Below are positions 13,201 through 24,086 of a stretch of 64,000 bases of DNA, one piece after another. Position numbers and translations under genes: made by a program. Source of the stretch: Syncephalis fuscata (Eukaryota; Zoopagomycota; Zoopagomycetes; Zoopagales; Piptocephalidaceae). The stretch spans positions 1-64,000 of the forward strand of contig JAHLTZ010000064.1 of the NCBI GenBank assembly GCA_025786725.1, read 5' to 3'. The stretch's first letter is position 1. Each line of letters opens with the position of its first letter. The notes beneath the pieces were generated by a model. It saw only the letters and a list, made by a program, of their open reading frames with translations. It searched no databases and was not told the DNA's origin.

Positions 13201-14064
13201 ATTCTTCATGGCCACCCGTGTATCTAGTATATTATTATAAATATTATTATAATTACTATAATTATAACTAATATGCCACAATAACTTACGATTTCAACTG
13301 ATTAGCAATAGATATTACATGTTGTTTGCTTTCTTCCTGTAGTCGATTGTATAGATTACCCGCCAATTTATGATAACACATATTCTCGCAAGTCTATTAT
13401 TCAAAACATCAATATACTATATTGTATATAACTAGTATTTGTTAGATCGCTTACACGGTATAATTCCTCCAAGCTATCAGTAACCTTTGTTCGTCGATAA
13501 ATAGCAATAATAGCTGATTGTAATTTGCACCAAGAATCATTCTCAAAGTTTTCTGGCAATTGAGGTTTAACTAGAATAGCAAATATAATAATTAATATAA
13601 TTTGTCATTTATACAGTAATTTAAGTAAATATTTTTAAATGCTTACCTTTAAAATTCTTAATCAATAATTTCTTTGGCTGATTGCGTTGCATCATTGATA
13701 CTGAATTGCCACTAACACCACCACTACGACTATTGGATGTCAGTCGGCTAGAAGGGGTAGCGACACCGGCAAATCTACTTGTTTCATCGCCTTTACTTGA
13801 AGGATAGCCAAGGGCGCTGCTACTGCCACTACTGCTGCCACTACTATGTTCGGGCCGAGGCTGGAGTTGAGATGACATTGTATAAGGGCGTTGTAATTGA
13901 ACACTGCTACTGCTACTGCCACTACTGCCCAATTGACTATATAGATTCTCGTTACTATTGTATTCAGTCTGGTCGCGACTATGGTTGTTGGCAGTAGAAG
14001 GAACAAAGGCTTTACTAGCTTCTGAACAATCGGTTGATTTAGGTCGAGGACGCTTTCCAAGCAT
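10263..14064 (-). CDS. CUL4: Cullin-4 (CUL4), CRL4 ubiquitin-ligase scaffold
   Basis: Twenty-one exons join in one open frame of 854 residues: 14064-13647, 13570-13455, 13393-13290, 13223-13154, 13073-13000, 12951-12853, 12787-12474, 12414-12299, 12224-12032, 11971-11934, 11876-11810, 11750-11640, 11578-11493, 11437-11333, 11260-11147, 11085-10971, 10916-10843, 10786-10685, 10627-10574, 10520-10422 and 10358-10263. An N-terminal KRPRPK looks like a nuclear-localisation signal and is followed by a Ser-rich low-complexity region. CUL4-like text begins at about residue 133 (KKLLIKNFK). The cullin-homology core [14 protein letters not shown] is present. The NEDD8 acceptor is Lys800 in IVRIMKSRK, and the WHB tail ends [14 protein letters not shown]...YKYLA. 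The intron after exon 10 is GC-AG. CUL4 scaffolds RBX1 and DDB1 in nuclear ubiquitination. Confidence 0.95.
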
Positions 14065-14903
14065 ACCGAGTGTAGATATTCAGCCTAGTTTGGTTATTTT
14101 CATAAACACACCAGCCAATTAAGAATCTACTTACTACACGTAAAAATAGCGATTTCTGGTTGATCTGTTACCTTTTTGTTGTTATTAAAAAGAAGTAGAA
14201 ACAATAGAATTGAAAGAACCGCCGTGACTATGAGATAGTTGATGAACGAATAATATTGCGTAGTAAGACAATCAGCATCGTAGACTTGACTCGATGTGGA
14301 TTAAGCGTTTGACTGGATACTATTTTGTTTGTTATCTATCTCATGTCCTTTAGTGTGTTAAGATATGCCATAGGTGCATTATATTATTATTATTAAAGTT
14401 TATGCTTAATATGGTTTAGTTATTTGTGCAATTAGTATGACACTTTATTCTTGTATCTCTTTAGTATAAGAGACACTAATTGTGATATTGAGAAAGTAGT
14501 GTTGCAGCTACAGCTTTATATACATTGATAATATAAATGTTTACGCTATCGACATCTATTTATTATAATTAGTAAGCAATATAAGATTGTTTTATGAGTG
14601 TCATATAAACGGAGTATTAGATACAAGACTGAAACGATGAGTCAGAACGTAAGAAAAATAATACGTAATAACAAAAATGTGCAATGTTGTGCTATAGATG
14701 ATATTGGAATTGATTGATGTTATGTCTCGTATATTTCTTGCTTTATTCGTACTGATTCCACGTTTATTAACAACAACAACAGTAGCGGCAGTAGTAGTGG
14801 TAACAGCAGTACTAATATTATTAGCGAGCAGCAGTAGCGCCATAGCCGCAGCAACAGCAACAGCAATAACAGCATTAACGTTTACAATAAAACGTTAAAC
14901 ACA
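14065..14903. other. Divergent CUL4/NAD kinase intergenic region
   Basis: Probably carries promoters for both divergent genes. It contains CAA/CAG-type trinucleotide microsatellites (14770-14860) that make spurious Thr/Val- and Ala-rich open frames on both strands. Confidence 0.5.
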
Positions 14904-17034
14904 ATGTTAAAACTAAATAGAGCTGCTGTCACTATAAATAATGAAGACGCGGGTCCACCTCGGGTAGAAGTAAAGATGACGCATTTGATGGCGTCGGCTA
15001 TTCAGTTTATATCGTGTAAGTTGGCTCTTTAATATCTATAGTCGACGTATTTTATTGACGTGCTTTACGTTCCCATTTACCTACTAGTTGACCAATTGAC
15101 GCCGTCGCTAATTGAACAAGCATTTAAACAGGCATTTGACCTTAGCGTGCTTAAGCACTATCAGCTGCAATGGCGAGACGAGGAAAAGGACTGGATCTAT
15201 CTTACAGGTAGGTAGGTATAGACCTTTAATTATTTAATACAAGTATGTATATATTTCTAGATAGCCCGGAAATGATAGGTGTACTTCAAAGAACGGCTCG
15301 ACAACTGTCCTATCGCTTACAAGTACAGAGTAGACATTATGTCAAGGTAAGTATTAAGTAGTAGATGGTAGATAGTAAGCAGTTTAGCAGCTATCATCTA
15401 ATAGCACAGAATATTAGACGGATATTTGTATGGGTCCAGTGAAACAGGATACAAGTGTACACGATCTTATTCACACTTATATGCGTGTACAAGATTTGTA
15501 TCGAGCTGTATCTAATGTGAAAGTGCGGCTTGGAAAGATTAAACATCTTATGGTGGTCACAAAGCCTGGTGATCCACATTTAATACCACTGACCCGCGAG
15601 TTAACGATCTGGTTGCTTGACACACATGGCGAACTTGTTGTCCACATCAACGAAGATCTTAAAGAAGAAATGCGCTTTAAGGCAGCCGAATTGAAGGCTC
15701 GTTACGGCAACCGTATCCATTACTGGCAACATGATATTGCTGAACGTGTCCAAGTCGATCTACTGGTGACCATGGGTGGAGATGGCACTGTTCTCTATGC
15801 CGCCAATCTATTTCAACATCAAGTGCCGCTTATTGTACCGTTCCATTTAGGCTCACTAGGCTTTCTAACGCTATTTGAATTTGATAACTATCAGCGCTAT
15901 CTTACACCACTTATGACCGATGGGACTGTGCTGGTCAATCTACGCATGCGCGTTAGTTGTTCCGTTTACAAGCATAACGTGACCAATGGCCATATAGAGG
16001 AGGAGGATCAGGAGCGGCGACTACGTATGCTTGCCATGCAAGATCCATCACTATCCGCTTGCGAGTGTTTATCGGCTACTTATGGCCGTGGCGTTAATCG
16101 CGACAACGATAATTACACCAGATATATTACTGATGTGAATCAGCACAGTGATAATGACAGCGATAAAGGATCGGCGCCATTTGAACATCTTGAAGATAGC
16201 GGGGATAACACAGAAGATATCGGGGCTAACTATCCACCGCCATCCGGTATGACGCCACCCATTATTACGCTAGGTAAAATGAAAAGAGATTTGGTCAATT
16301 TACGGCGTTCATCGGAGCCATTGAATGCATGTCCCGGTGAGAAAGTCGCTGAATACCAAGTACTTAATGAAGTGGTTATGGATAGAGGTGCCAATGCGGG
16401 TATGATTCAGGTTGATTTACTGGCTGATGATGTACCATTTACAACCATTCTAGCGGATGGACTAGTTATAGGTAGGTGTAACAAGGAACTAAGTAAATCA
16501 ACTGACTTATAACGATGATGGTCATTAGCCACGGCTACCGGGTCAACTGCTTATTCGGTAAGCTGTGATACTATAATGGACATGTACTATAATATCTAAT
16601 TAATTGTTGCATTATAGTTATCGGCCAATGGGTCGCTGGTGCATCCTGAAAAGAATTCCATGCTTGTTACGCCCATCTGTCCACACACACTTACTTGTCG
16701 TCCAATGATTATCCCCGGTACAAAACGGCTTCGTATTGCTGTATCACAAAATAGTCGAAGTTCAGCCTGGGTATGTGGAAATGTATTTAAAAGCGAGTGG
16801 CTTATTAGTAACACTGCTGTTGTTTAGGCTTCATTCGATGGAAGGAATAGAATTGCATTGAATCGAGGTGACTCTATTGTAATTACGGCAAGTCAACATC
16901 CAGTTATTACAGTGTCTCGTGAAAATCAATCGATCGATTGGTTTAACTCGTTACGTGAAGTACTTAATTGGAATGAGCGAAAAACACAAAAACCTTTACT
17001 TTCTCCGTATTTCCCTGCTGAACACATGCAATAA
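14904..17034 (+). CDS. NAD kinase with N-terminal PB1-like domain
   Basis: Seven exons give 586 residues: 14904-15015, 15088-15207, 15261-15346, 15418-16471, 16529-16557, 16618-16770 and 16828-17034. Exons 1-3 encode about residues 20-100, which read as a PB1 domain: an initial beta pair, then an OPCA-like acidic motif WRDEEKDWIYLTDSPEM. Exon 4 starts the kinase: GGDGT at 226-230, then LGSLGFLT, NEVVMDRG and, across exons 4-5, TATGSTAYS. The protein phosphorylates NAD to NADP. An acidic, low-complexity insert of about 100 residues separates the GGDG half from NEVV. All seven exons keep one frame, so the fusion looks real, but an upstream separate gene with read-through is not excluded without RNA. 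Confidence 0.88.
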
Positions 17035-17431
17035 TAATAATAATAATGGTATTTAATACAAATACTGTTGAATAGTTTAATAGTTGTATGTTTTACTTCA
17101 TAGATAGCGACTAAACGTTAAAAAATATATTTTTGAGTTAAAGTATATCAGAATATTGATGTAAATAACAATTCAATATCATTTATATTATTAATAAATA
17201 ACTGAATCACAGAACAAACAGTTATTTGTATAATTTTGACGCTGTCTGTAAAATACTTTTAATAAAACATTATTAGTAAAATAGCAAGATGGTTAAGTAG
17301 AGAATAAAAGCAGTCTACCATAAATACAAGTGTGATCATAGAATATATCGCTCATAAAGCAATAAGCATCAGTATAAACTAAAAGGTAGAGCAGTAAATA
17401 ACCGGGTTAACGAATAAATAAGTATAATATA

Positions 17432-17645
17432 AATGTTGCCATAGATGAAACAACTAGCTAATTAGTAAAATAGAATAGAGTGAATACTGATTATTATAAA
17501 ATGTGTAGATCGTGTATGTATTGATAGTGAGCATGCGCTACGCATAATTTGAATATACCTATATGTCGAGCAATTCAAAAATAATCTCTATCTCTATATT
17601 TAGATCATGACACCATAACAACATTTTACTATTTTTATTGTCAAG
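17432..17645. repeat. Repeat B, 5' fragment
   Basis: About 210 bp matches 46551-46757, the left end of the longest repeat-B copy, with scattered substitutions. Confidence 0.7.
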
Positions 17646-18399
17646 TGAATTAAACAAATGACTGACATTATAGCAATAAAACTGATATTTGATTAGTACA
17701 CTATCTGATATTGAATTGCTACGTATTTACACATAATAGAGTTGTATATTTTATAATTAAAATTTTGCTAATACTACTTTACTATTTACTTGTATATACT
17801 TCTATGGAACAGATAGCCGACATAAATGATTCTAAGTGCGCATTTTGATCCAACACAAACAACAAATAGATATTTTCTTTTCTCCTGTTTAATAACTTAA
17901 AACAGCATGCAATCATTACTTATGATATTAACTATATGAATCCTCATTTTAGCTGGTCAACGACCTCATGAGTAAACACTTACTAACAATATACTCCGCT
18001 ATTGTCTGATTTCTCCTCATTCGTTCACCCTCTCCTCAATTACCCTTATACAATCCAAACCATAATAGCATGTGTGTATTGTGCAGTTTTATTAAATGCC
18101 ATGTACAATGTTTTTGTTTTCATGCGTTATTTTCGTTTAGCGCCATCGTTCTAGCTGTATCATTAATAGTTAGATCGTTGATAAACCCAGTCTAACATGA
18201 TATGACGATAATGATTTGCTATAAGCTAAACCAGTAAGCCCTTGAACTGCCAACCTTTTCCACTGGTTTCTGCTTTGGTTTGTTCTTCTACATTACATCT
18301 TGCTTAACTTGTCAGAAGTGGTTTCAGGAATGTAAACAGAACTTAGGCCTTAGATGATTACCGATTGGTATACGATCCACAGCCACTATGCACTTGGAA

Positions 18400-18800
18400 T
18401 TGCTGATATCTGTTTAGAGTTATTTGGTGTGTCCAATTTAGTGTCTGCATATTGCATTGTGTGTAGTTTAGCCGATGCAGTCTACTTTACAGACAAAAAC
18501 GGACAACATCATTAGTTTAATGGAATATTCTATTGTTAAAGATGCCGCGATGAATTATGCCACAGACTGAGTAGCGTCTAAATCTTGAATGATTACAAGT
18601 TGATGTATAATCTATTACCACCATTCACTCAAAGCTAATAATAGTTTACTAGAATTGTTTGATGTGTCTAGGCTCTCATCTGCATATTGCATTGCATAGA
18701 ATTTAGGCAATGCAACTTAGTTTACAGCTGAAAGCTGAAGACGAAGATAACTTGTTGGAATGTTCCATTGCTCAAAATGCTGTGATGCATCATGCTACAA
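18400..18800. repeat. Diverged direct repeat pair
   Basis: Two blocks of roughly 160-200 bp (about 18410-18580 and 18640-18800) share segments such as GTCTGCATATTGCATTG and the order of surrounding motifs. Confidence 0.6.
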
Positions 18801-19069
18801 ACAGTACTTATTTTATAGATAGTTTCAGGTGGTTAGGATTAGCCGCCACTTAAATGATGCAGGTGCACAACATGTGGCATGATAGGCCTGGATGTAATGC
18901 ATTTGTGAATTCAGAGCAATCATTCCCCTGTAACAATGGGCATAGTATCAAATGAAATGCACGCATGTACCAATCAGTACACTATAATTTAAAAATTACA
19001 ACTGATTCATGTATAGCAGTAAAAATCTGTATAAAATATTAGTTTGATGTATTAAACTTGTTTTTGCAT

Positions 19070-19505
19070 CAATGTTATGCACTATTTTGTATGCATGCGG
19101 ATATGGAGGATTGAGTTATTTAACGGAAGTAACAGCAAAGATGTCTTTGTCGTTTTCACAAAACAACAATATACTTGTTTTTATCAAGTAGTTAAATCGT
19201 GTAACAAAAAATACAGGCTGATGTTTCTACCTTTATCGCATATGTACAGAATTATTACCATTGCTGTGTTATTTGCCTAAATGGTTGGCAGGCTGAAGTA
19301 AAGACCGGGCAGGTTATGCACTATGCGCATGCACGCAGATATTGAAGATCGAGTCATTTAACGGAGATGACAGCAAAGACGTCTTTGTCGTTTTCACAAA
19401 ACTAAACAATATACTTGTTTTTACCAAGTAGTTAAATCGTGTAACAAAAAATACAGGCTGATATTCTATCTCTATTGCATATGTACTGGATTATTACCAT
19501 TACTG
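19070..19505. repeat. Direct repeat pair upstream of the micro-exon gene
   Basis: About 190 bp at 19074-19265 is repeated at 19316-19505 at roughly 85% identity by eye, including a shared GTTAAATCGTGTAACAAAA core. Short open frames across it are not convincing. Confidence 0.75.
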
Positions 19506-19727
19506 TGGCATTCGTGCAAATGCCAAGAAATTGAAGTAATGACTAGACAGGTTAAAATCAAGTCTGGGCAGGTTGAAATCAAGTCTGGAAAGCATGATGT
19601 CACGCCATGAATCTATTAGTACATGCGCACCTCAAACCATCACCTGGATTGTTTTATTGGTTCATATTACACATCAATGATATATCTCATATACTACAGT
19701 ATACTAGTATCTTAGCGTAACCATAAG

Positions 19728-19735
19728 TATAAATA
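19728..19735 (+). promoter_or_regulatory. TATA box of the micro-exon gene
   Basis: TATAAATA lies 145 nt upstream of the ATG at 19873 and is followed by a CT/CA-rich leader, the usual setting of a strong fungal promoter. Confidence 0.7.
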
Positions 19736-19872
19736 GCCGACAAAATATACACAATCAACTGCGGTATCCTCATCACACTCTACTTTCTGCTAAACACGCA
19801 CTACTCTCCACTCTATACCAACCACACTCTACTATCTCTTTTATTTGTTTGTCTCAACAAATCAATATCACC

Positions 19873-22800
19873 ATGAAGTTTTCCATTGCCGTCGTTTGCA
19901 CCGTCGTTGTGGCTTTGATAGCCGCTACAGCCATGGTGGATGCTAACCCAGCTTTAGTTCGCCGTGGTATGTTGCAATGACAATAAATATAGCATAGAAT
20001 TTTGTTTACTAACAGTATTTTAAACAATTATTATAATAGCTAGTAAGTGATATCATATATCAATTACTTACACGCTAATCATATGCTATTTATTGTGTGT
20101 ATCAATAACTTAATGCTAATAGATTGTAAGCAACATTGTGTATTAACTGAATATGCATTAATTATGTGTCGTACTGTATCCATCAACAACTTAATATTAG
20201 CTAAATGTAAGTTGTATTATATATTAATTAATTACTTACTAATTATATGTCATGCACCATGTGTATCAACAACTTAATATTAATAGGCAGTAAGTAGCAT
20301 TGTATATTACCGGCTTATACATTAATTATATATTATGCATTGTGTATATCAATAACTTTATATAAAAGCTGGTAAGTTTTATTATGCATTAGCTGATTAT
20401 GCGCTAATTATATACTATACATTGTGTATATTAACAAATTAATATTAGATGCGTGTAAGTTATATTGTATATTAATTGAGCATTGATTAATTACATGTTA
20501 TATACCATGTGTATCAACAACTTAATATTAATAGGCAGTAAGTTACATTATGTCAACTGACATGCACTAATCACATGCCATTCACTATGTGTACAAACAA
20601 TCCAACACTAATAGAAGGTGAGTTATATTGTGTATTAACTGACTATACATAAGTATAATATTTACTGATTATATTAATTATTTATTATTAATAGCTGGTA
20701 AGTGATGTTGTATATTAATTGAATATGCACTAACTATGCTATTTACTGATTATACTGATTATTGAATATTAATAGCCTGTAAGTGATATTGTATATTAGT
20801 CGACTAAGCACTAACCACATACTGTTTACTATATGTATCTATAACTTAATATTAATAGGCAGTAAGTTATATTGTGTATTAACTGACTATACATAAGTAT
20901 AATATTTACTGATTATATTAATTATTTAATATTAATAGAGAGTAAGTGATATTGTATATTAACTGAATACACACTAACTATGCTATTTATTAATTATATC
21001 AATTGTTTAATATTAATAGCTCGTAAGCGATATTGTATATTAATCAAATATGCACTAACTACGTGCCATTCACTATGTGTACAAACAACCCAACACTAAT
21101 AGAAGGTGAGTTATATTGCCTATTATTTGACTATATATCAACTACTATTTACTAATTATATTAATTGTTTAATACTAATAGGCGGTAAGTGGTAGTGTCT
21201 ATTAACTGATTATATATTGACTGCTATTTACTGATGGTACCTATTATTTAATACTAATAGCCTGTAAGTTGTATTGTATATTAGTCAACTATACATTAAC
21301 TATGTTATTTACTGGTTGCACTGATTATTTAATATTAATAGCTGGTAAGTGATATTGTGTATTAGCTGACCATACATAGTTATAATATTTACTAATTATA
21401 TCAATTATTTAATATTAATAGCTCGTAAGTGATATTGTATATTAACTGAATGTACATTAATTATGCTATTTACTGATAATACATATTATTTAATATCAAT
21501 AGCTGGTAAGTTGTATTGTATATTAGTCAGCTATACATTAACTATGATATTTATTGATGGCATTGATTATTTAATACTAATAGCTGGTAAGTGATATGGT
21601 GTATTAACTGACTATAAATTAACTATGTTATTTACTGATTTTATTGTTTATTTACTATTAATAGATAGTAAGTGATATCGCATATTGGCTATACTATTTG
21701 CTGATTGTACCATTTATTTAATGTTAATAGAGAGTAAGTGATGTTGTATATTAACTGACTATGCACTAATTACGTTCCATTCACTATGTATATACACAAC
21801 CCAACACTAATAGGAGGTGAGTTATATTGTGTATTGCCTGATTATACATTGACTACTATTTACTAATTGTACCAATTGTTTAATAATAATAGCTGGTAAG
21901 TGATATTGTACATTAACTATACTATTTGCTGATTGTACAAATTATTTAATACTAATAGAATGTAAGTTATGTTGTGTGTCAATTGACTATGCACTAATTA
22001 CATACCATGTACTGTATGCATCAACGACTTAATATTATAGGGAGTAAGTTATATTGTATATTAACTAGCTATTTACTAATCACATATCATGTACTGTGTG
22101 CATCAACAACTCAATACCATAGTCAGTAAGTAATATTATATATTAATTGGCTATACACTAATTATGTGCTATTTACTGATTTTACTAATTGTTTAATATT
22201 AATAGAGAGTAAGCGGTATTGTATATTAGCTAACTATACACTAATTATATCCATGCACTGTATGCATCAACAACCTTATTAATAGATTGTATGTGAATTT
22301 TTGTATTAATCGACTATATACTAATCACATGCTATTTATTAATTATACGATTTATTTAATATTATTAGGCAGTAAGTTATATTATATGCCAACTGAATAC
22401 ACTAATCACATAATGTTTACTGATTATTTAATACTATAGTCAGTAAGTTGTATTGTATACTAGCTGACTATACATTAACTATGATATTTACTGGTTATAT
22501 TAATTATTTAATATTAATAGGCGGTAAGTGATATTGTAGATTAATTAACTATACATTAATTATGCTATTTACTATGTATACCAACATCTTAATATTAATA
22601 GGCGGTAAGTGATATTGTATGTCAACTAACATGCACTAATCACATGATATTTATTGTGTATGCATTAACAACCTTATTAATAGTTTGTATGTAAAGTTTT
22701 TGTATTAATCAACTATGTACTAATCACATGATATGTACTGTGCACATTAACAACTTAATATTAATAGGCAGTAAGTAGTATTATGGATTAGATGTCTAAT

Positions 22801-23006
22801 AACTAATTATGTATCATTTATTGTGTACCAACGCCTTAATATTAATAGAATGTAAGTTATATTGTATATTAACTGAATATGCACTAATTACATGTTATGC
22901 ACCATGTATATCAACAACTTAATACTAATAGGCTGTAAGTAGTATTATATATTGATGGCTCATACATTAAGCATAACATATAATATTTTTATTTGTAAAT
23001 ACAGAA
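19873..23006 (+). CDS. Secreted defensin-like Cys-rich peptide encoded by 37 single-codon micro-exons
   Basis: Exon 1 (19873-19966) encodes 31 residues: a signal peptide, then a pro-site ending LVRR, phase 1. Micro-exons are 3 nt unless noted and start at 20040, 20123, 20201 (6 nt), 20287, 20369, 20449 (6 nt), 20535, 20615, 20695, 20776, 20859, 20939, 21020, 21103, 21182, 21261, 21342, 21422, 21503, 21584, 21665, 21731, 21814, 21893, 21959, 22041, 22123, 22206, 22286, 22369, 22440, 22521, 22602, 22684, 22768, 22849 and 22932. The last exon starts at 23005 and supplies AA of the TAA stop. Each micro-exon is preceded by AG and followed by GTAAGT, GTGAGT, GTATGT or GTAAGC. The spliced frame is open: 70 residues, mature part 39. 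Cysteines at mature positions 5, 9, 13, 32, 37 and 39 (C-x3-C-x3-C-x18-C-x4-C-x-C) match the CSalpha-beta defensin/scorpion-toxin-like framework. Role is inference: antimicrobial, signalling or toxin-like. Confidence 0.88.
19967..23004 (+). repeat. Array of 38 short introns, mostly homologous
   Basis: Introns are 63-81 nt and most are 76-80 nt. Introns 2-37 are visibly related: donor, then TATTGTATATTAA-like sequence, a CACTAATTA/CATTAACTA core, a TTTACTGATTAT- or GTGTATCAACAAC-like segment, then TTAATATTAATAG. Two sub-families alternate irregularly. Intron 1 (73 nt) is distinct and has a perfect TACTAAC branch site; the last (70 nt) ends in ACAG. Shorter members at 21668-21730, 21896-21958 and 22372-22439 carry internal deletions but keep both splice sites. 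Confidence 0.9.
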
Positions 23007-23400
23007 TAATCGATGGTTTCAAGACATCAGCATTGGTAGTGCAATCAAACCACTATTCCAATACACTTTAGGTATATATTCGGCGAAAAACAAGACCATT
23101 TGACAACTACGCCGTCCAGTCTATTTATATATCAATTATTGGCCAATGCTCCGGTTTATCCAGTCTTTAATCAATGGAATCACTATTTTATCAACAGGCT
23201 TGCATCTAGTTGTTCCTATTCAACCGTGCAAGCTTATAGTAATAAACTTATGGTTTCATCTTAACTATATACAATCAAATTGCTACATTTATAATCATGT
23301 TCTATTTTTATTTAATGATTAACTAGTAATTAAATAGTTAAAGTAACAAAAGACATACAATTATATTGTATTAGCCATAAGCATAGGATGGTATGAATAT
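23005..23400 (+). other. Last exon and 3' UTR of the micro-exon gene
   Basis: After the stop is completed at 23006, about 350 bases resemble 6150-6480 and 36110-36440 of repeat A. Polyadenylation site not determined. Confidence 0.6.
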
Positions 23401-24086
23401 ATTAATTTTAAATGTGAATATTGTAGTTATATATATATTGGTAATAAAATTGCCTGTGTTTATTTGTAAATATTATGGATAGTAACAAAGCTATTACTAT
23501 CATATAATGAAATGATATTGTACTGGTATTGATATAAGGATAATTGTTGATTGCTAACAACTTAGCACTACATTGTAACGACTAGCAACTTAATGACCAT
23601 TGCCTTGTTTACGCTTACTTCTATCACCTAAGCGCTAGTGGCTACTAATTAATTCCTTACATTGATATAACATGAATCTAATGCTATTATAAAATAGACA
23701 ATAAATAATTTTCCTGTTTAATTATCGATTACCACAGTTAAGCTTTTAACAACTAAATAGCACCTGTAATTAAAGCAGAGAAAAAAATATAACCAAAAAT
23801 ATAGATACGTTTATTATAATTTTAATAAAGCTAGTATTTATAGTAGATACCACTATTGATAAAACTTGAGCCTTGTTCATATCGTTGCTCATATGTTAGT
23901 AAATAACAATTATTTACTGGTTATGTCCTTGAATAGCTGTTTATTTATGATTGTTCGTACCAGTGTTTAGTATACTCTTATTGTGACTATTCACATGTTA
24001 TTTTAACATGTTGTTTGCTTCCATGGTGAATGCCATGGATCAATTGCATGGTAGACAATTATGTACTTTTAATACTGTAATTTAGT
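23401..24086. other. AT-rich spacer, no gene seen
   Basis: No exon series or RNA gene is apparent. Confidence 0.5.

Larger units (their letters stand above)
17035..19727. other. Long intergenic region with old repeats
   Basis: No gene found. Starts with the NAD kinase 3' flank (TAA repeats at 17028-17046), then repeat-B fragment and two pairs of diverged direct repeats listed separately, then the promoter of the micro-exon gene. Confidence 0.5.

Noticed and set aside
14601-14898. Thr/Val- and Ala-rich frames between CUL4 and NAD kinase
   Set aside because: Products of CAA/CAG-type trinucleotide repeats; no splice or promoter support.
20047-20277. 76-codon plus-strand frame inside the array
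   Set aside because: It crosses several strong splice sites and repeats intron sequence; a by-product of the array.
20040-22934. CRISPR-like or minisatellite array (regular ~80-bp units)
   Set aside because: Units are diverged and the non-repeated parts are 3-6 nt flanked by consensus splice sites; joined they give an open frame. A simple satellite does not explain this.
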